Shown piece by piece: positions 1 through 10,634 of a stretch of DNA of 64,000 bases; the stretch's first letter is position 1, and each line of letters begins with the position of its first letter. The notes under the pieces were generated by a model. It had not been told where the DNA came from. It saw only the letters and a program-made list of their open reading frames with translations, and ran no database searches. The DNA is from Stropharia rugosoannulata (lineage: Eukaryota; Basidiomycota; Agaricomycetes; Agaricales; Strophariaceae), in assembly GCA_028532985.1 (NCBI GenBank), contig JANCIK010000003.1:1312001-1376000 (forward strand), given 5' to 3'. The translations under genes were made by a program, and so were the position numbers.

Positions 1-2
1 CA

Positions 3-1694
3 TTGGCACCGTTTCCTGTCCCGGTCACAGGTCAGCTGTCCTCGAAACAACACCTGTTCTTGATTGACATTGAAGCACACCATTCAGAACAGTGCGACAC
101 GCTCAATATCAAATGGTCGCGGGGTAATGAACTCGGGTATTATATCATTATCATCTAAGAATGAGCTAAAGCTAATAATTTGACAGCCCGAGTCCTGTCG
201 CCCCGTATTATCTTCAAATCTACACATCGTCAGTTTCCAGAAAAGGCCAGCAATGCAGTTTCATTGATACTTGTTCGAACAGAAATTTCATTCAACCCTT
301 TGTTGTTTCCGCAGGTAGTGGTCTGAGCTTCGTAAGTTTTTTGTTGATCAAAACGACCTTGATGCTATTATGACTGCCTTTTTCGTTTTCTCAAGAACTA
401 TACAGTTCCATTCGCACCTGGTACTATAGTAAGTGTTCTTACTTATAGCAATAGCTGCGAATCGTTTTAATTTAAAGCTTAGTATCAAATATGCATGGTA
501 AGATCTTTTGTCGAGAATATCTTGACCTCCAAGTGATGATCCCATCCAACTAGTTCGACAAACTTGGTAATACGGGTGGCTGTCAAGACAAATATACAGT
601 CATACAACCGAGTGTAAACAATACTACTTGTTCTAATGTAACCTTCGTAAACCAGTTAAATGTGAATGCCCTGGTTGATAATGGGCCGCTGTCCCAGTAC
701 GGCTTTATTGACCAGGTGAAATCGTTTATTACAAGCATGTCCACCAAAACTTACACCTTGATTGCCTTATTGATAGTGCACAGATATCTCTCTGATCCCA
801 ACAAATGGTGTCCCGCCGTATACGCTAACGGTATGTACCGTTTTTGGTATAACGGTTTCCAATTTAAGCCTTTGTTCCGTTTGATCGGACAGGTAGCACC
901 ATCTCTTCATCCTCCATATAACATCACATCATTCAATACACCTATCAATTGGACCGTCAGCCTCAACCGAGCGATGCCTTTCTTCATCAGCCTAGTTGAT
1001 TCAAACGGGAGTATGTGGTCCAATGGATTACTTCACGCATCAAGTGGAGGCACTATAGGCTGTCTTGCAGGAAACGTGACTTCAAGGTAAAGTCATGAGC
1101 TTTACCTTTCTTGTCTTGAAAAATCATATTTATTCAGCCATTAGTCACACTGTCAAGGCCCCTCTTGCGATAGGAATAAGCATTCTGACCTTGTTTATCG
1201 GCGTTTCGATAGGCATTGTAGGCCTCATACTGTTGGCAAAGCAGCGCTCAAATACCTTCGTGAAATTGCCAGACCCCAAACCAGAAAGTCAGTGGGGTAA
1301 AGTGGCTGCTGCCCAGCTCTCGCTACGTCCGGCCGCTGTGAGTCCTTTTCAGCTATCTCAGCCCTCTAGCGGAGACGTCGCCCGCAATCGGGCCTTTTAC
1401 GGGAACTTGAAAGAGATTCCAGGCCCTATGGTCGGACTCGTTCCAGACGCCGAGCGCCCACCTAGCTATCCAAACTATCCTGCCTCAGTAGCTCGGCATG
1501 TCAATAGAGAGCTGGGACATGCACGGAACCTCAGTAGTAGCACTACTACCACAGTTCTCGATAGCAGGCTATCATCGGCCACTAATGAACGACATTACGA
1601 TCCTCGAGGGCCTTTAAGGTTCACTCGATCGGAAGCATTCAGCCCACTAAAAAGGCAGTTCATGCAGCCTTCCGCCAACGAAGTCGAACGTTGA
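3..1694 (+). CDS. single-pass membrane protein with WSxG/PPY repeats, 5' partial
   Basis: The reading frame is open from the left edge, so the start lies outside the window. At least six exons are suggested. Early exons give a C-DTLNIKWS segment and then a P-YYLQIY segment; around 785-832 a second copy reads ISLIPTNGVPPYTLT. The next exon (about 894-1088) holds VAPSLHPPYNITS, INWTVSL and FISLVDSNG. The last exon (from about 1138) opens with a hydrophobic helix (APLAIGISILTLFIGVSIGI) and a basic stop-transfer, then a cytoplasmic tail of about 150 residues rich in Pro, Ser and Arg. I know this layout as a common but functionally uncharacterised family of Agaricomycete cell-surface proteins. By inference: N-terminus outside, tail in the cytoplasm. 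The exon join near 700-785 is not resolved. Confidence 0.6.
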
Positions 1695-2634
1695 AATAAT
1701 ATCATTGGTCGCAACAGAAGGTCATATCACCGGTTGGCCCACCCTCTCCGAAACTTACATCATAATGTATATCTAAGTTTTCAGGTTGAACATCCTGGTC
1801 CCCATTTCTTTCTTTATGTAAAAACATGGGTTTGTAGCTCTAGAAATTTCTATCATTTATTGTGTCCAATTCATAGTACTCAGAGGTACACCAGGAACAG
1901 AATGCGGCTCTTGAATTTTACTTGTTGTTGTATTTGTCTTTTGTTCGCTTACTTTTTCACTTGTGAAGCGTTCTAAATATTTGTCGTAAGCAAAGAAATT
2001 CTTGAACATTTTGTTTAGTGGTAATTGCCACATCGGAATTATAGCGCGCGTGGACTTTGTTGGACTTAGTCTTAATTGCTTTAGAACCGGGATCCACGGA
2101 ATGCACGGAATGCATTCTATCTATAAATGGGGCTGCCAGATGGCTTTAACCATGACATAGTGCGCCCGCCTGCTCACCGATACCATTCACCTACGCACCA
2201 GTTTCTGAGCCCAATCACCAATTTTTGTATCTTTTAGGTATATTTCCCGAGAAAAAACACTACAATCATTCCAACAGAAGATTCAAAACCATTGGAGTCA
2301 GGCACTTAACATTTTGTTTACCTTTCGCTATCCCGATTGTACCCATAGCAGTGTGCTACGTCGAGCATACCGATAATGATCATACTAACAGAGGAGTGAG
2401 TAATAGTGAGGCACAACTTCTTCGTAATGAGTCTATTGTAACTTAATTTCCAGAAAGGCCACAGAGTCTAAACATTCCTTGGCCCTTACAGCAACAACCT
2501 CAGCCTCTCCGCGAGATGAATACTCTTTCAAAGAGAGTACATCTGATTCTATGTCAGCGAGCTCTTCCAAGATACCACCTCCACGGTAGGTAGTTGATTT
2601 CGTTTTGCACTGATCATTCTGGAGTTGCACTCAG
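1695..2634. other. intergenic region with a TATA-like box
   Basis: I see no convincing gene. A CTATAAATGG element at 2121-2130 follows a short tandem duplication of CACGGAATG (about 2096-2113) and could be the core promoter of the next plus-strand gene. Open frames at 2240-2450 and 2460-2590 could hold 5' exons of that gene, but I could not join them in frame. Confidence 0.3.
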
Positions 2635-3460
2635 GCGCCCGTTAGGTACCTCGAAAATCACCCCAGGACCCAAATAACCTACGACTTTGTTCCGCAGACA
2701 AACCCCGCTAATAGTATGATCATGTGTCCGCCCAATTATCTCAGAAGCCAGTATCCAGCATACTACATATCAGTCAACATGAATGTATTCAGCCCATTTT
2801 CATACATTACTACAGTTCGGCGGGATAGTTGGGACGGTGAGGTTGTTGGAGACTTTGAGTGAGTTAATAATGTGCATTACGATTTCAAACATCCCATTTG
2901 ACTTTTCCGCAGGATGGCCGTATCAGGGCTGAGAAGAGCTAGCAGTGTCTGTTTAAGAGGATACGAATGCGCGATCGACGATATGCTGGAAGTGAATACT
3001 AAAATATTCCGGGGGGGAACAGTAGGTCCCTTTCAGTCTGGAGAAATGGCAGTGCACTGAAAACAACTACGACAAGACGTATCTTTGGAAAAGTAAAAAG
3101 GACAAAGGCTTCAACACAACAGATTTGTACTGGCAAGAAGCGTCCTTTTCTGCGACCTCTGCGTTATCGGTAAGTAATAATTCTTTAAATAGGTATTTGC
3201 TAATCCAACTCATCGTCTTGAAGTGCTATCTGGGGAAAGAAAGGAGTGGCATGAATCTTCATCTTCTGGCGAAGTTCCTGCCTTCAAATTTACCGCGTCG
3301 ACCAGGTCGGCCTCTGGCTCTGACGCGGATGGACGTGACGCCGGAAGGTCATGATTACCTCGATGAAATCGTGATGTCCATGCTTATAGTAGAGCGAATA
3401 CGTACAGCGCCTTCAGCTCTGAAAGATCTACCTGCTTCAGTGTTGAAAGAACTTTTCTGA
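2635..3460 (+). CDS. uncharacterised basidiomycete protein (start unresolved)
   Basis: Exon 1 as drawn starts after a CAG acceptor and encodes YLENHPRTQITYDF, then PAYYISVNMNVFSPFSYIT and VVGDFE. A GTGAGT intron (about 2859-2912) leads to MAVSGLRRASSV and YECAIDDMLE. After a frame problem near a run of seven G (about 3011) comes WQCTENNYDKTYLWKSKKDKG. Then follow a GTAAGT intron (3171-3225) and the final exon, ending DEIVMSMLIVERIRTAPS to ELF-stop. The pattern (paired Tyr-rich segments, a late W-C core, a C-terminal 'MLVVER' helix) resembles a large family of small basidiomycete hypothetical proteins. No function is known to me. The true start and the 3000-3050 junction are uncertain. Confidence 0.45.
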
Positions 3461-3516
3461 TTGCAAAGACATATTTAGTACTTTCTGGATAGACATACAG
3501 ATATAATATCTTTCTA

Positions 3517-4921
3517 TCATGCTAACAGGGCAATGTGCTGTAACTCTCTGCGCGGAGGGCCGGACGTCAGAAGAAAAAATAACATGATGCTTGAGTGGGA
3601 TACGTACTTGCGAACCTGTTGACCGACTTTCATCGGGGGATATTCTAGCTCGTTAGTTTGCCCAAGTTCTGTCCTCAATTGTCGCGCTTTATCATTCAAA
3701 GCGGGAATAGGCACTAGGTCATAATCCGACGATAAATGCCAGAAAAAGGTCGACGAGATCCGAATAAGGGGACGATCAGGGTATTCTTGCTTCCTCTTCT
3801 CTATAACCTGTACAACACGTATGTATAAGGGACGTATGTATAAGGGAATAACAGTAATATAAAATTAGTGGTTGCGCACCGCCAGTGTTTGTTCGTTCAC
3901 AACAACTTCATGGAAGCCTGCTTTGACAAGACCACCGGTGATATGTTCAAGCTGCTTTCCAGCCTGTACAAGCAAGTAGTTTCCCTGGGGAATCTTTACA
4001 GGAATGCGCTTTCCAGTATTGCGTGCCCAGATATGAAGGCCTGGGTACCGCGAACGTCCGTGGATAGTCAAAAAGTTCAAATCGGTGTGAAATCCCGCCA
4101 AGATAGTATCTTTTCGGCCATATTTGACTAGGTCAGATGCAGTCGGAGCGAGTAAATGTGGACTGGACAGAAGAAATTTTAATGTATATGGCTTCCATAG
4201 GCCACAGATTAACATACCCATAGCGACCAGCGCTGCTGAACGTTTCAGAAGGCAGGCCAAGGCCAATAGCAACCATATCTGCGAGAGCTGCGACACTAAA
4301 ACGGACTTCATTTAAAAGAATCATTAGTAAACGGGAAACGTGACTAACGCGCTCTTCATTGAACTTCCCCATTTCCCCATCGTTGGACTCCATTTGTCCT
4401 TCAGAGAAGGAGCTTCGGGAACAACATTGGGAGCATTCAGGCCAGGGAATTCGGTCTCGTATGGGGGCACATCACCCATCTTCCAGAAGAAGCGGCATTT
4501 AGGATCCGGGTCGTGTGCAGTTATGTCAAGCGGCCTCTCGGATGGTGCCAGAGCCTCTATGATCTTGAGGCACGGTTCATCCACAGCGCACTTTGGCTTT
4601 TCAGTGTTTTCCAGAGTGACGCCGACCTGGTAGCCGAGTTCCGGTCGCTCATCTTTTTGAAGTTCTTCCTCAGGCTGCGCAAAGTAGTCCTCAATCAGAT
4701 CCAAGAACGTATTGTTGTCGTCCTCGGAGACCCGAGAGTCATGAAGAATAAGGGCGCCGTAGACGATGAGAGCATCGGCAGCCTGATGAAGCGTAGCCGA
4801 TAAATATTAATGGCAGAATCCGGGGGTGGCATGGTCTCACCTTTTTACATTCTTGAAGAACTAAATCGGAGTCGCGCGCATTCTTCAGGAAGAGGTCAAG
4901 GTCGATTATTGGGAGGTCCAT
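3517..4921 (-). CDS. 2-oxoglutarate/Fe(II)-dependent oxygenase (isopenicillin-N-synthase-like)
   Basis: The N-terminal exon gives MDLPIIDLDLFL, the usual opening of the DIOX_N region in this superfamily, then ADALIVYGALILHDSR. The core carries the iron-binding H-x-D as AGFHTDLNFLTIHG (about 4080-4100), followed by RYPGLHIW and the distal-His region QLEHITGG. Near the end an RISSTFFWH segment could supply the Arg that holds 2-oxoglutarate. The last junction was resolved by frame: CGC AA joins A GAG TTA, giving GQQVRKELQHIALLA-stop. The start at 4921 opens exactly on the conserved motif. Members hydroxylate or oxidise small molecules in the cytosol; the substrate cannot be told. At least five exons. 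The intron at about 3808-3883 holds a 15-bp tandem duplication. Confidence 0.75.
3818..3847. repeat. 15-bp tandem duplication in an intron
   Basis: Two adjacent copies of CGTATGTATAAGGGA lie inside an intron of the minus-strand oxygenase gene. On the coding strand they fall between the donor and the GTTGTACAG acceptor. Confidence 0.7.
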
Positions 4922-5156
4922 AGCAAAGAATGGGTGGGGAGAAAAGAGTCCTGGTAATATCGATTGATAACAACATGAAAAGCGGTTGAGGAAGGCATGC
5001 GGACCCGTTACACAGCCACGATCCGAAGAACCGAAATTGAAGTCGACCCTTTGAGCTTTGTGACTTGTTTGGGCCTGCTTTACATTCACTTGCTTGCCAC
5101 TACCACCTTGCCTCACCCACGACCCTCCTATACACCTTTACTCATCACCTGCCACA

Positions 5157-5977
5157 ATGATCAAGGTAACCCCCTACTGCAGCTCTCGGTACTCTCTGTT
5201 GATCCACTGACCGTTCAATGGCCCCTTTAGATATGGAGCATGAAGAAGAACGAGGATGCAGCGGCCAAGAAGAAGCCCAAGACTAGCGCTGCGCAGATTC
5301 GGGTTCAGAAAGGTGACCTTCTCTACGTCGGTATATCGTAGAGCGTCTCTTACTGAGCTAGATGTTAGATCTAACTGAACTCGACCTTCCATCGACCATG
5401 CAAACACACTTCCCCGATCCTGCCGATCTCCTTAACTTCACGTTGACCATTACACCAGACGAAGGTATGTAATAATTGAATCTTTTGATTCATCAGTAGT
5501 AACCCGGTCAATCACCGTACAGGCATGTACAAGGGTGGCGCATTCAAGTTCTCATTTGCGATTAATACCAACTACCCTCACGACCCTCCAAAGGTCAAGT
5601 GTACGCAAACCGTGAGTAGAATTAAAGTTGTTCACATACTATCGTCTCATATTGGCTAGATTTACCACCCGAATGTTGACTTGGAAGGGAATGTCTGCCT
5701 TAACATTCTCCGAGAAGATTGGAAGCCAGTGCTTAACCTCAACTCCGTGATGGTAGGACTGCAGTACCTATTCCTTGAACCGAACGCAGATGACCCACTT
5801 AACAAGGGTGAGTAGAGAGTGCTGGCAAACAGTAATTACTTGACTTAAATGCGTCGTTTTCCAGAGGCAGCCTTGGAGATGAGTAAGAATCGTGACCAGT
5901 TCCTGAACAATGTACGGATTTCTATGCGAGGAGGCAACATCAAGGGGGTACAATATGACTCGGTACTCGTGCGATAA
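5157..5977 (+). CDS. UBC12: NEDD8-conjugating enzyme E2 (Ubc12/UBE2M)
   Basis: About 178 residues in six exons. The protein begins [12 protein letters not shown], the hydrophobic-basic N-terminal tail that in Ubc12 docks on the NEDD8 E1, followed by a KKKPK patch. The UBC fold follows, with [18 protein letters not shown], then [12 protein letters not shown] and [10 protein letters not shown]. The active-site block [23 protein letters not shown] contains HPN and the catalytic Cys at about residue 105. The C-terminus reads [17 protein letters not shown]. Ubc12 carries NEDD8 (Rub1) as a thioester and passes it to cullins, activating cullin-RING ligases. The tail and the LREDWKPVL version of the active site separate it from ubiquitin E2s. 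All splice phases checked by eye stay in frame. Confidence 0.93.
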
Positions 5978-6232
5978 TTTTTTCCATTTCTCGTCTATAT
6001 CATCAGCACGTCCTATCCTCATGTTCATCATTGTTGTTTTCCATCTGTCACTTTTGATCCTGCACATCCCTATTCCATGCGCACCATATTCCTCAGATTC
6101 TTTTCACGTTGGGTAGATCTGTAGAACGTCCAGACTCCATTGTTGTGTTTGATTAGATCTCCTTCACATTCTGTAATATATAGTCGCTGCTTAATCGACG
6201 TAGGTGTACCACTACCAAGGCTGACCGGATGT

Positions 6233-6783
6233 TCAGCTTCCCCTGTAGGTGGTGAAAGAGTATGGGCTAATAAGTAGGGGTATATGATAATGGTCTTCAG
6301 GGTTCTCGATTGAAAAGCTGATCTGGGAATGGTGTGAGAGATAACAGTAACATTAATGTGCTCTAAAACTTACTTCAACCCAAGGGTAAAATGATTTGCG
6401 ATTTGTCTTCTCAAAATATTCCTTAGACTTGAAAACAATCTTGTATATTCTCCCAGCAACAAGGGCCGTGTTTTCTTTTATAGCCAACTCTGAACCGGGT
6501 GGAGGAAGCAGATCTAAACAGCGTCCGTCCGCATTTGTCGTTCTAAAAATAATACTAAATGAACACGAGAAGAAAGTTATAGACAACGACCATACCCCCT
6601 GGCCAGCGGTTGAAAAACATCAGAGTTCATAGGCCCTGCCTTTTCCTCGAGAACCTGGAGGCGAATCTCAACCCCCTCAGCCGGTTTCCCTGTAGATGCA
6701 TCGAGAACTGAAGATTGTCAGCCCAATAATTGGTCTAAAATTGAAGCAAGTCTACCATGGCAAGTTATGGGTGATTTGGACAT
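6233..6783 (-). CDS. 5-hydroxyisourate hydrolase (transthyretin-like)
   Basis: About 133 residues in four exons. It starts MSKSPITCHVLDASTGKPAEG, the transthyretin-fold first strand with the conserved His, then carries TTNADGRC. It ends PLLISPYSFTTYRGS-stop; the terminal Tyr-Arg-Gly-Ser is the diagnostic C-terminus of HIU hydrolases and is absent from true transthyretins. The enzyme hydrolyses 5-hydroxyisourate to OHCU in uric acid breakdown, and acts in the cytosol or peroxisomes. No SKL-type peroxisomal signal is visible at the C-terminus. The junction GTTGAA|ATCAGC restores VEISFSIENPEDHYHIP. It converges on UBC12, with about 255 bp between the two stops. Confidence 0.93.
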
Positions 6784-6987
6784 GTTGTGGGGGAAGAAGT
6801 AAGGAAACGAAGGAGCCGGCAACCACCCTGCTTTTTATCTATGAAATGAAATGAAGTCATACACATTATCATAGGGGCGTTCGGAGCCAACGGTTCGGAG
6901 GATGCCGAAAAGGGCGCGCGAATCAGCTTCACTGACGGATGAGCGGACGGACTTTGAATATAAAAAGTTTACTTCTGCTTTCTATCC

Positions 6988-8136
6988 ATGGCTACCCCGC
7001 CGTCCTCAGCTGCCCTGCCTCTGGGAAAATACCTCGCGTCTACCGGTATGCAAGCTATGTGCTCTTTTTGAGATGATATTGAACCTAATAGCATAAAGAA
7101 AAGAAAACGCGCGATAGGGCCATCAAAAACTTGTCTGTCTTCCTCTCTGATAGTGAAAATGTCATCCCAAAAGCAGAGATGGATAAGCTGTGGAAGGGAA
7201 TATTCTACTGTGAGATTTGCTGAACAATATATAAGTCTCATAATTCAATATGCAAAAAGGTTTTTGGATGTCGGACAAACCGCTTGTTCAACAAGGACTG
7301 GCAACTGAACTAGCCGATCTACTGTTAACCATAACTTCGACGCCGGCATCTCTATCATTCTTGGAAGGTTTCTGGCAAGCCACCGTTAGAGAATGGAACG
7401 GAATCGACAGGCTGCGGTAGGTTGTACATTACTATTATCTGCGTTTGTTCTAATTTCTCCAGAATTGACAAGTACTATATGCTTATTCGTCGGTTCATAA
7501 ATGCTTCATTCCGACTTCTCCTACGGTCAAAATGGGACAAGACATATTGTGAAGAATACAACCAGATTTTGGTTGGAGAAGGCGGACCTCTGTGGTGAGT
7601 TATCATTCTACTTGCTTGAGCCAAACTCACGAAAAGGAATATCTAGTCCCACCGACATCCGCGTCCCTGCCAGTCTGTCATACCACATAGCAGATATTTA
7701 TGTTGAAGAGCTTGATAAAGCCATTGGTAGCACTCCTTCACCGATGCCTGCTCCTCTGGGTACCCTTCTCGATCCCTTCTTCATCCTTGCTTCGCGCACC
7801 CAAACAAGTACGACTTACAAACGGATACAATCCTCGCTCTTTGATCCACTTTTCTCTGCACTTGCAACTGAGCCCGAAACAGAAGACGAGCAACCCAAAT
7901 CAAAACGCATGCGTCTGAGCGAGGAAGGCGCCTTACCCAATATCAAAAATAATGCATGCTACGTCGAGCCTGAAGCTGAAGGACGAGTGGACGGAGCTGC
8001 GCTCAAGAAAAAGCTGCTGAGGCGAATATTCGAAATTGCCAGCCGAGAGGAAACACGGGATTCCAACCGAAGAAAGATGTATACCCTCTGGAAGACGAGT
8101 TACCCTGACGATGACGATGATGATGATTCGGAGTAG
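6988..8136 (+). CDS. RRP1: ribosomal RNA processing protein 1 (Rrp1/Nop52)
   Basis: About 335 residues in five exons. After a short lead (MATPPSSAALPLGKYLAS) come KKTRDRAIKNL, the Rrp1 signature opening of alpha-helical repeats, then [31 protein letters not shown] and the RLRIDKYYMLIRRF block, all typical of the family. A middle segment (VPASLSYHIADIYVEEL) is followed by a basic patch (KSKRMRL) and a C-terminus with a run of Asp before SE-stop. Rrp1 is a nucleolar factor for 60S pre-ribosome maturation and 27S pre-rRNA processing. The acidic end and basic patch fit nucleolar residence. The start at 6988 is the first ATG in frame with the conserved block. It converges on RSC9. Confidence 0.9.
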
Positions 8137-8350
8137 CAGTAAAAAGACTGGTGACAGTCGAGGCAGTTCTTATCTAAATAGATTGCGTTTTTCCTGTTTA
8201 TGTAGTTACCTTCACCACTTATTGCTGAGCGCATCAACCAGTTAGATTGAAGTCAAATTTCAGACGGTTCCAGCTGCAGAATATAAAAAAAACCTATCAA
8301 ATTCCCCGTTTACAGATAATAATAATAAAAATAGAATTAAAGCAGCAAAT

Positions 8351-10380
8351 TTACACTTCATCTATCATCTCTGTTACCCAACTCATAAGCGCTTCGTCTC
8401 GTATTCTGACTTCTTCCAGGAGCTTTCTGATGCCCATGAACGCCTTCCTGCCTCTCCGCTCACCCTCCTTCTCATCAGCAGTGGCGCCGAATTCTGTCCC
8501 GTCTGGCTCGCCAGTGTCTTCGACGATTCCAGGGAAACCGAAATGGTCGGCGTCCACCCGCGGCGCAGCATCAGCGGACGCGAATGACGTGCGGAACAGA
8601 ACGCGCAGAATGAGGAGGGCTGTGAGCGAAGTCGATGGCGGGTCCATTAGCGGTACTGGATAGGTTATTGTGGTACTCCTGGGGGGCGGTGGCGGGCGGC
8701 TGGTCGGATTTTCGGTTGGAAAAGGGTAGTGTTCGGAAGGCAGCGTAATCGTGTCACTCTGAGATGGGTGTTTCTGGGATGGTTGTGTGCTCGAGAGATG
8801 GGTCAGCACATGGGACCGTAGCTCGTGTTTAGGCAAGCCCGTCCGAGGACACGCTCCCCAAAGGCATGAGAAGTCGCCTGAGGCATCTGGTTCCTGAGGG
8901 TTTAGGTGCTCTAAGATATGCTCATACAGTTCTGTGGTCGACGAGCAAGGCTCGTTTGGACATTGACCACGATCCCAGTGACAGCGGAATCTCTCGTTTG
9001 GACTAGCCATCTTACGTCGGTCGACACCGCGAACGACGAATCGCGGTGTGGGCCCTTGAAGAACCATAGCTTGGGCTTGTGGAAAGACGTTGGTGACATT
9101 TTTGATCACGTCTGACGCAACCAGTAGAGCGTGCTGTTCCGAATATGGGGTAAAACAATCCTTGTAAAGGTTCCAAAAGTCTACTTGGGTTACTTCTCCG
9201 TCTGGTTTCGCAATAAACACCGCTCGCATCCTATAGATTCATCGCTGAGTTGTAGATTCACATGAACAGACAGGAACAGGAACAGACCAATCATAGCAAC
9301 GCTGAGGCTCTGGTTTGCCAATAAGGTCATCCAATTCTTCCTTTGTTAGCTCGTGATCCTTTAAAACCAACGTGGAAGCAGGAGCTGTATAAATAGGCCC
9401 TGTTTTATCAAGCGACATTGTCTTCTCAAGCCCTGCTTGCTCTTGCAGTAGTAGAGAGGCAAGCAATTTGAGAACAGCGGGCATATCCGAGTGAAGTAAG
9501 AATGATTTTGCCATTGACGCCTGGGATATATGACAGTAGAGTTGATTGAGACATGCATCAAGCAAGGGTTTGTCGCCGAATAATGGGAGATATCGTATTG
9601 CTGTGTTTAGCGCCTTGGAATCAGCCGAATGATGTGGTGCGTTTACAGGATTGGAAAGGAGCGCCGTCAGGGCGGTCAACGAAGAGATAATCAATGTGCG
9701 ATTCGTGGTGTGTTCTGCTATTCGAAGCAATGGGGGAATGGGGTTAGACCTGTCAGGTATATGCTGTTGAACGAACCAGCGAGACGCGACTACATTAAAG
9801 ATATCGATTATGTGAATCAAGAACTCTGTATTCTCGTCTTTCGTGTGATCAAGGTTGTGAAGACCGTTTAAGATTAAAGCAACTGTGTGCGTATGGGCGG
9901 CCAATTCTTGGGCGTTTTGTTCGTGGAGTACGGCGTTGCGGAGGATGAATAGGGATTCGAGTGCAAAACGACGGTGCAGGGACTGGTCTGGACGGGAAGA
10001 GAATAGTAGGTCACAGTCTTCAGCTTCCTTGTACCCCTGGGTGATGTACCATTCCGGCCAGTCGAACAGCCCATCAATGACCCCGGGAATGGAACTGAAT
10101 AGGAAGCCGTCGTTGTGGGCCAGCCGACAGAGACGTTCGAGCGCCCAGCTAACTTCTGTGTCAATTCCAGAGCGGATTGATAGAGACATCCTGTTATTGG
10201 GGACAGTCTCCGTATACCAACCTGGACGGCGTGCGTTAGTGAAGGAACCAGGATACATGATGAACTTTAGGCAGTACGCTCGTAGTCATCCCGGACATCT
10301 GCGCGAGGTTGCGGGACATATGTGGGAGGGCGGTAGTATGTGGCTGGAATGCGCTGGGGTTGAGCAACGAAGGTGGCCAT
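8351..10380 (-). CDS. RSC9: chromatin-remodelling complex subunit Rsc9 (RFX-type winged helix, zinc fingers)
   Basis: Three exons, roughly 640 residues. A short first exon (MATFVAQPQRIPATYY to DDYER) joins over a 56-bp intron with a CTAAC branch site to WYTETVPNNRMSLSIRSG, a conserved Rsc9 motif. A long helical region follows. A second intron (GTCTGT to ATAG) joins CYDW to MRAVFIAKPDGEVTQVDFW, the RFX-like winged-helix domain found in ARID2/Rsc9. The C-terminal part has two C2H2-like fingers (CHW-x-CP to H-x3-H, then CLWGACP to HVLTH), a Pro-rich linker and a helical end. Rsc9 is a DNA-contacting subunit of the RSC/SWI-SNF remodeller in the nucleus. Divergent from the ARMH3-like gene, with 254 bp between the starts. 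Confidence 0.87.
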
Positions 10381-10490
10381 GAGATAGCAGAAAACTCAAG
10401 TTGAGCGCTTGAGCTTCAAGTTAATAGTTAAAGCGCGATCCGCTTAGCACATCTATTATAAAATCGCGCTCGTCACTATAGGTGTCACGA

Positions 10491-10498
10491 CACGTGAC
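10491..10498. promoter_or_regulatory. CACGTGAC E-box between divergent genes
   Basis: CACGTGAC lies in the 254-bp gap between the RSC9 and ARMH3-like starts. It overlaps a GTGTC-AC-GACAC inverted repeat at about 10482-10493. CACGTG is the core bound by bHLH factors of the Cbf1 type in fungi; its use here is inferred. Confidence 0.4.
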
Positions 10499-10634
10499 TA
10501 CAGCTCTCGTATAGTCACATTCGGAAATAACTTGCTCAGAACGACCCAATCAGAACTAATTTGACGACTTGACACGATCAACGGAGGGCATAGAACGTCT
10601 GCACTGACTTCAGTGATACTATCGAAGTCCAATC

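Noticed and set aside
8247..8663. Plus ORF of 138 codons
   Set aside because: It is antisense to the last part of RSC9, which has clear family motifs.
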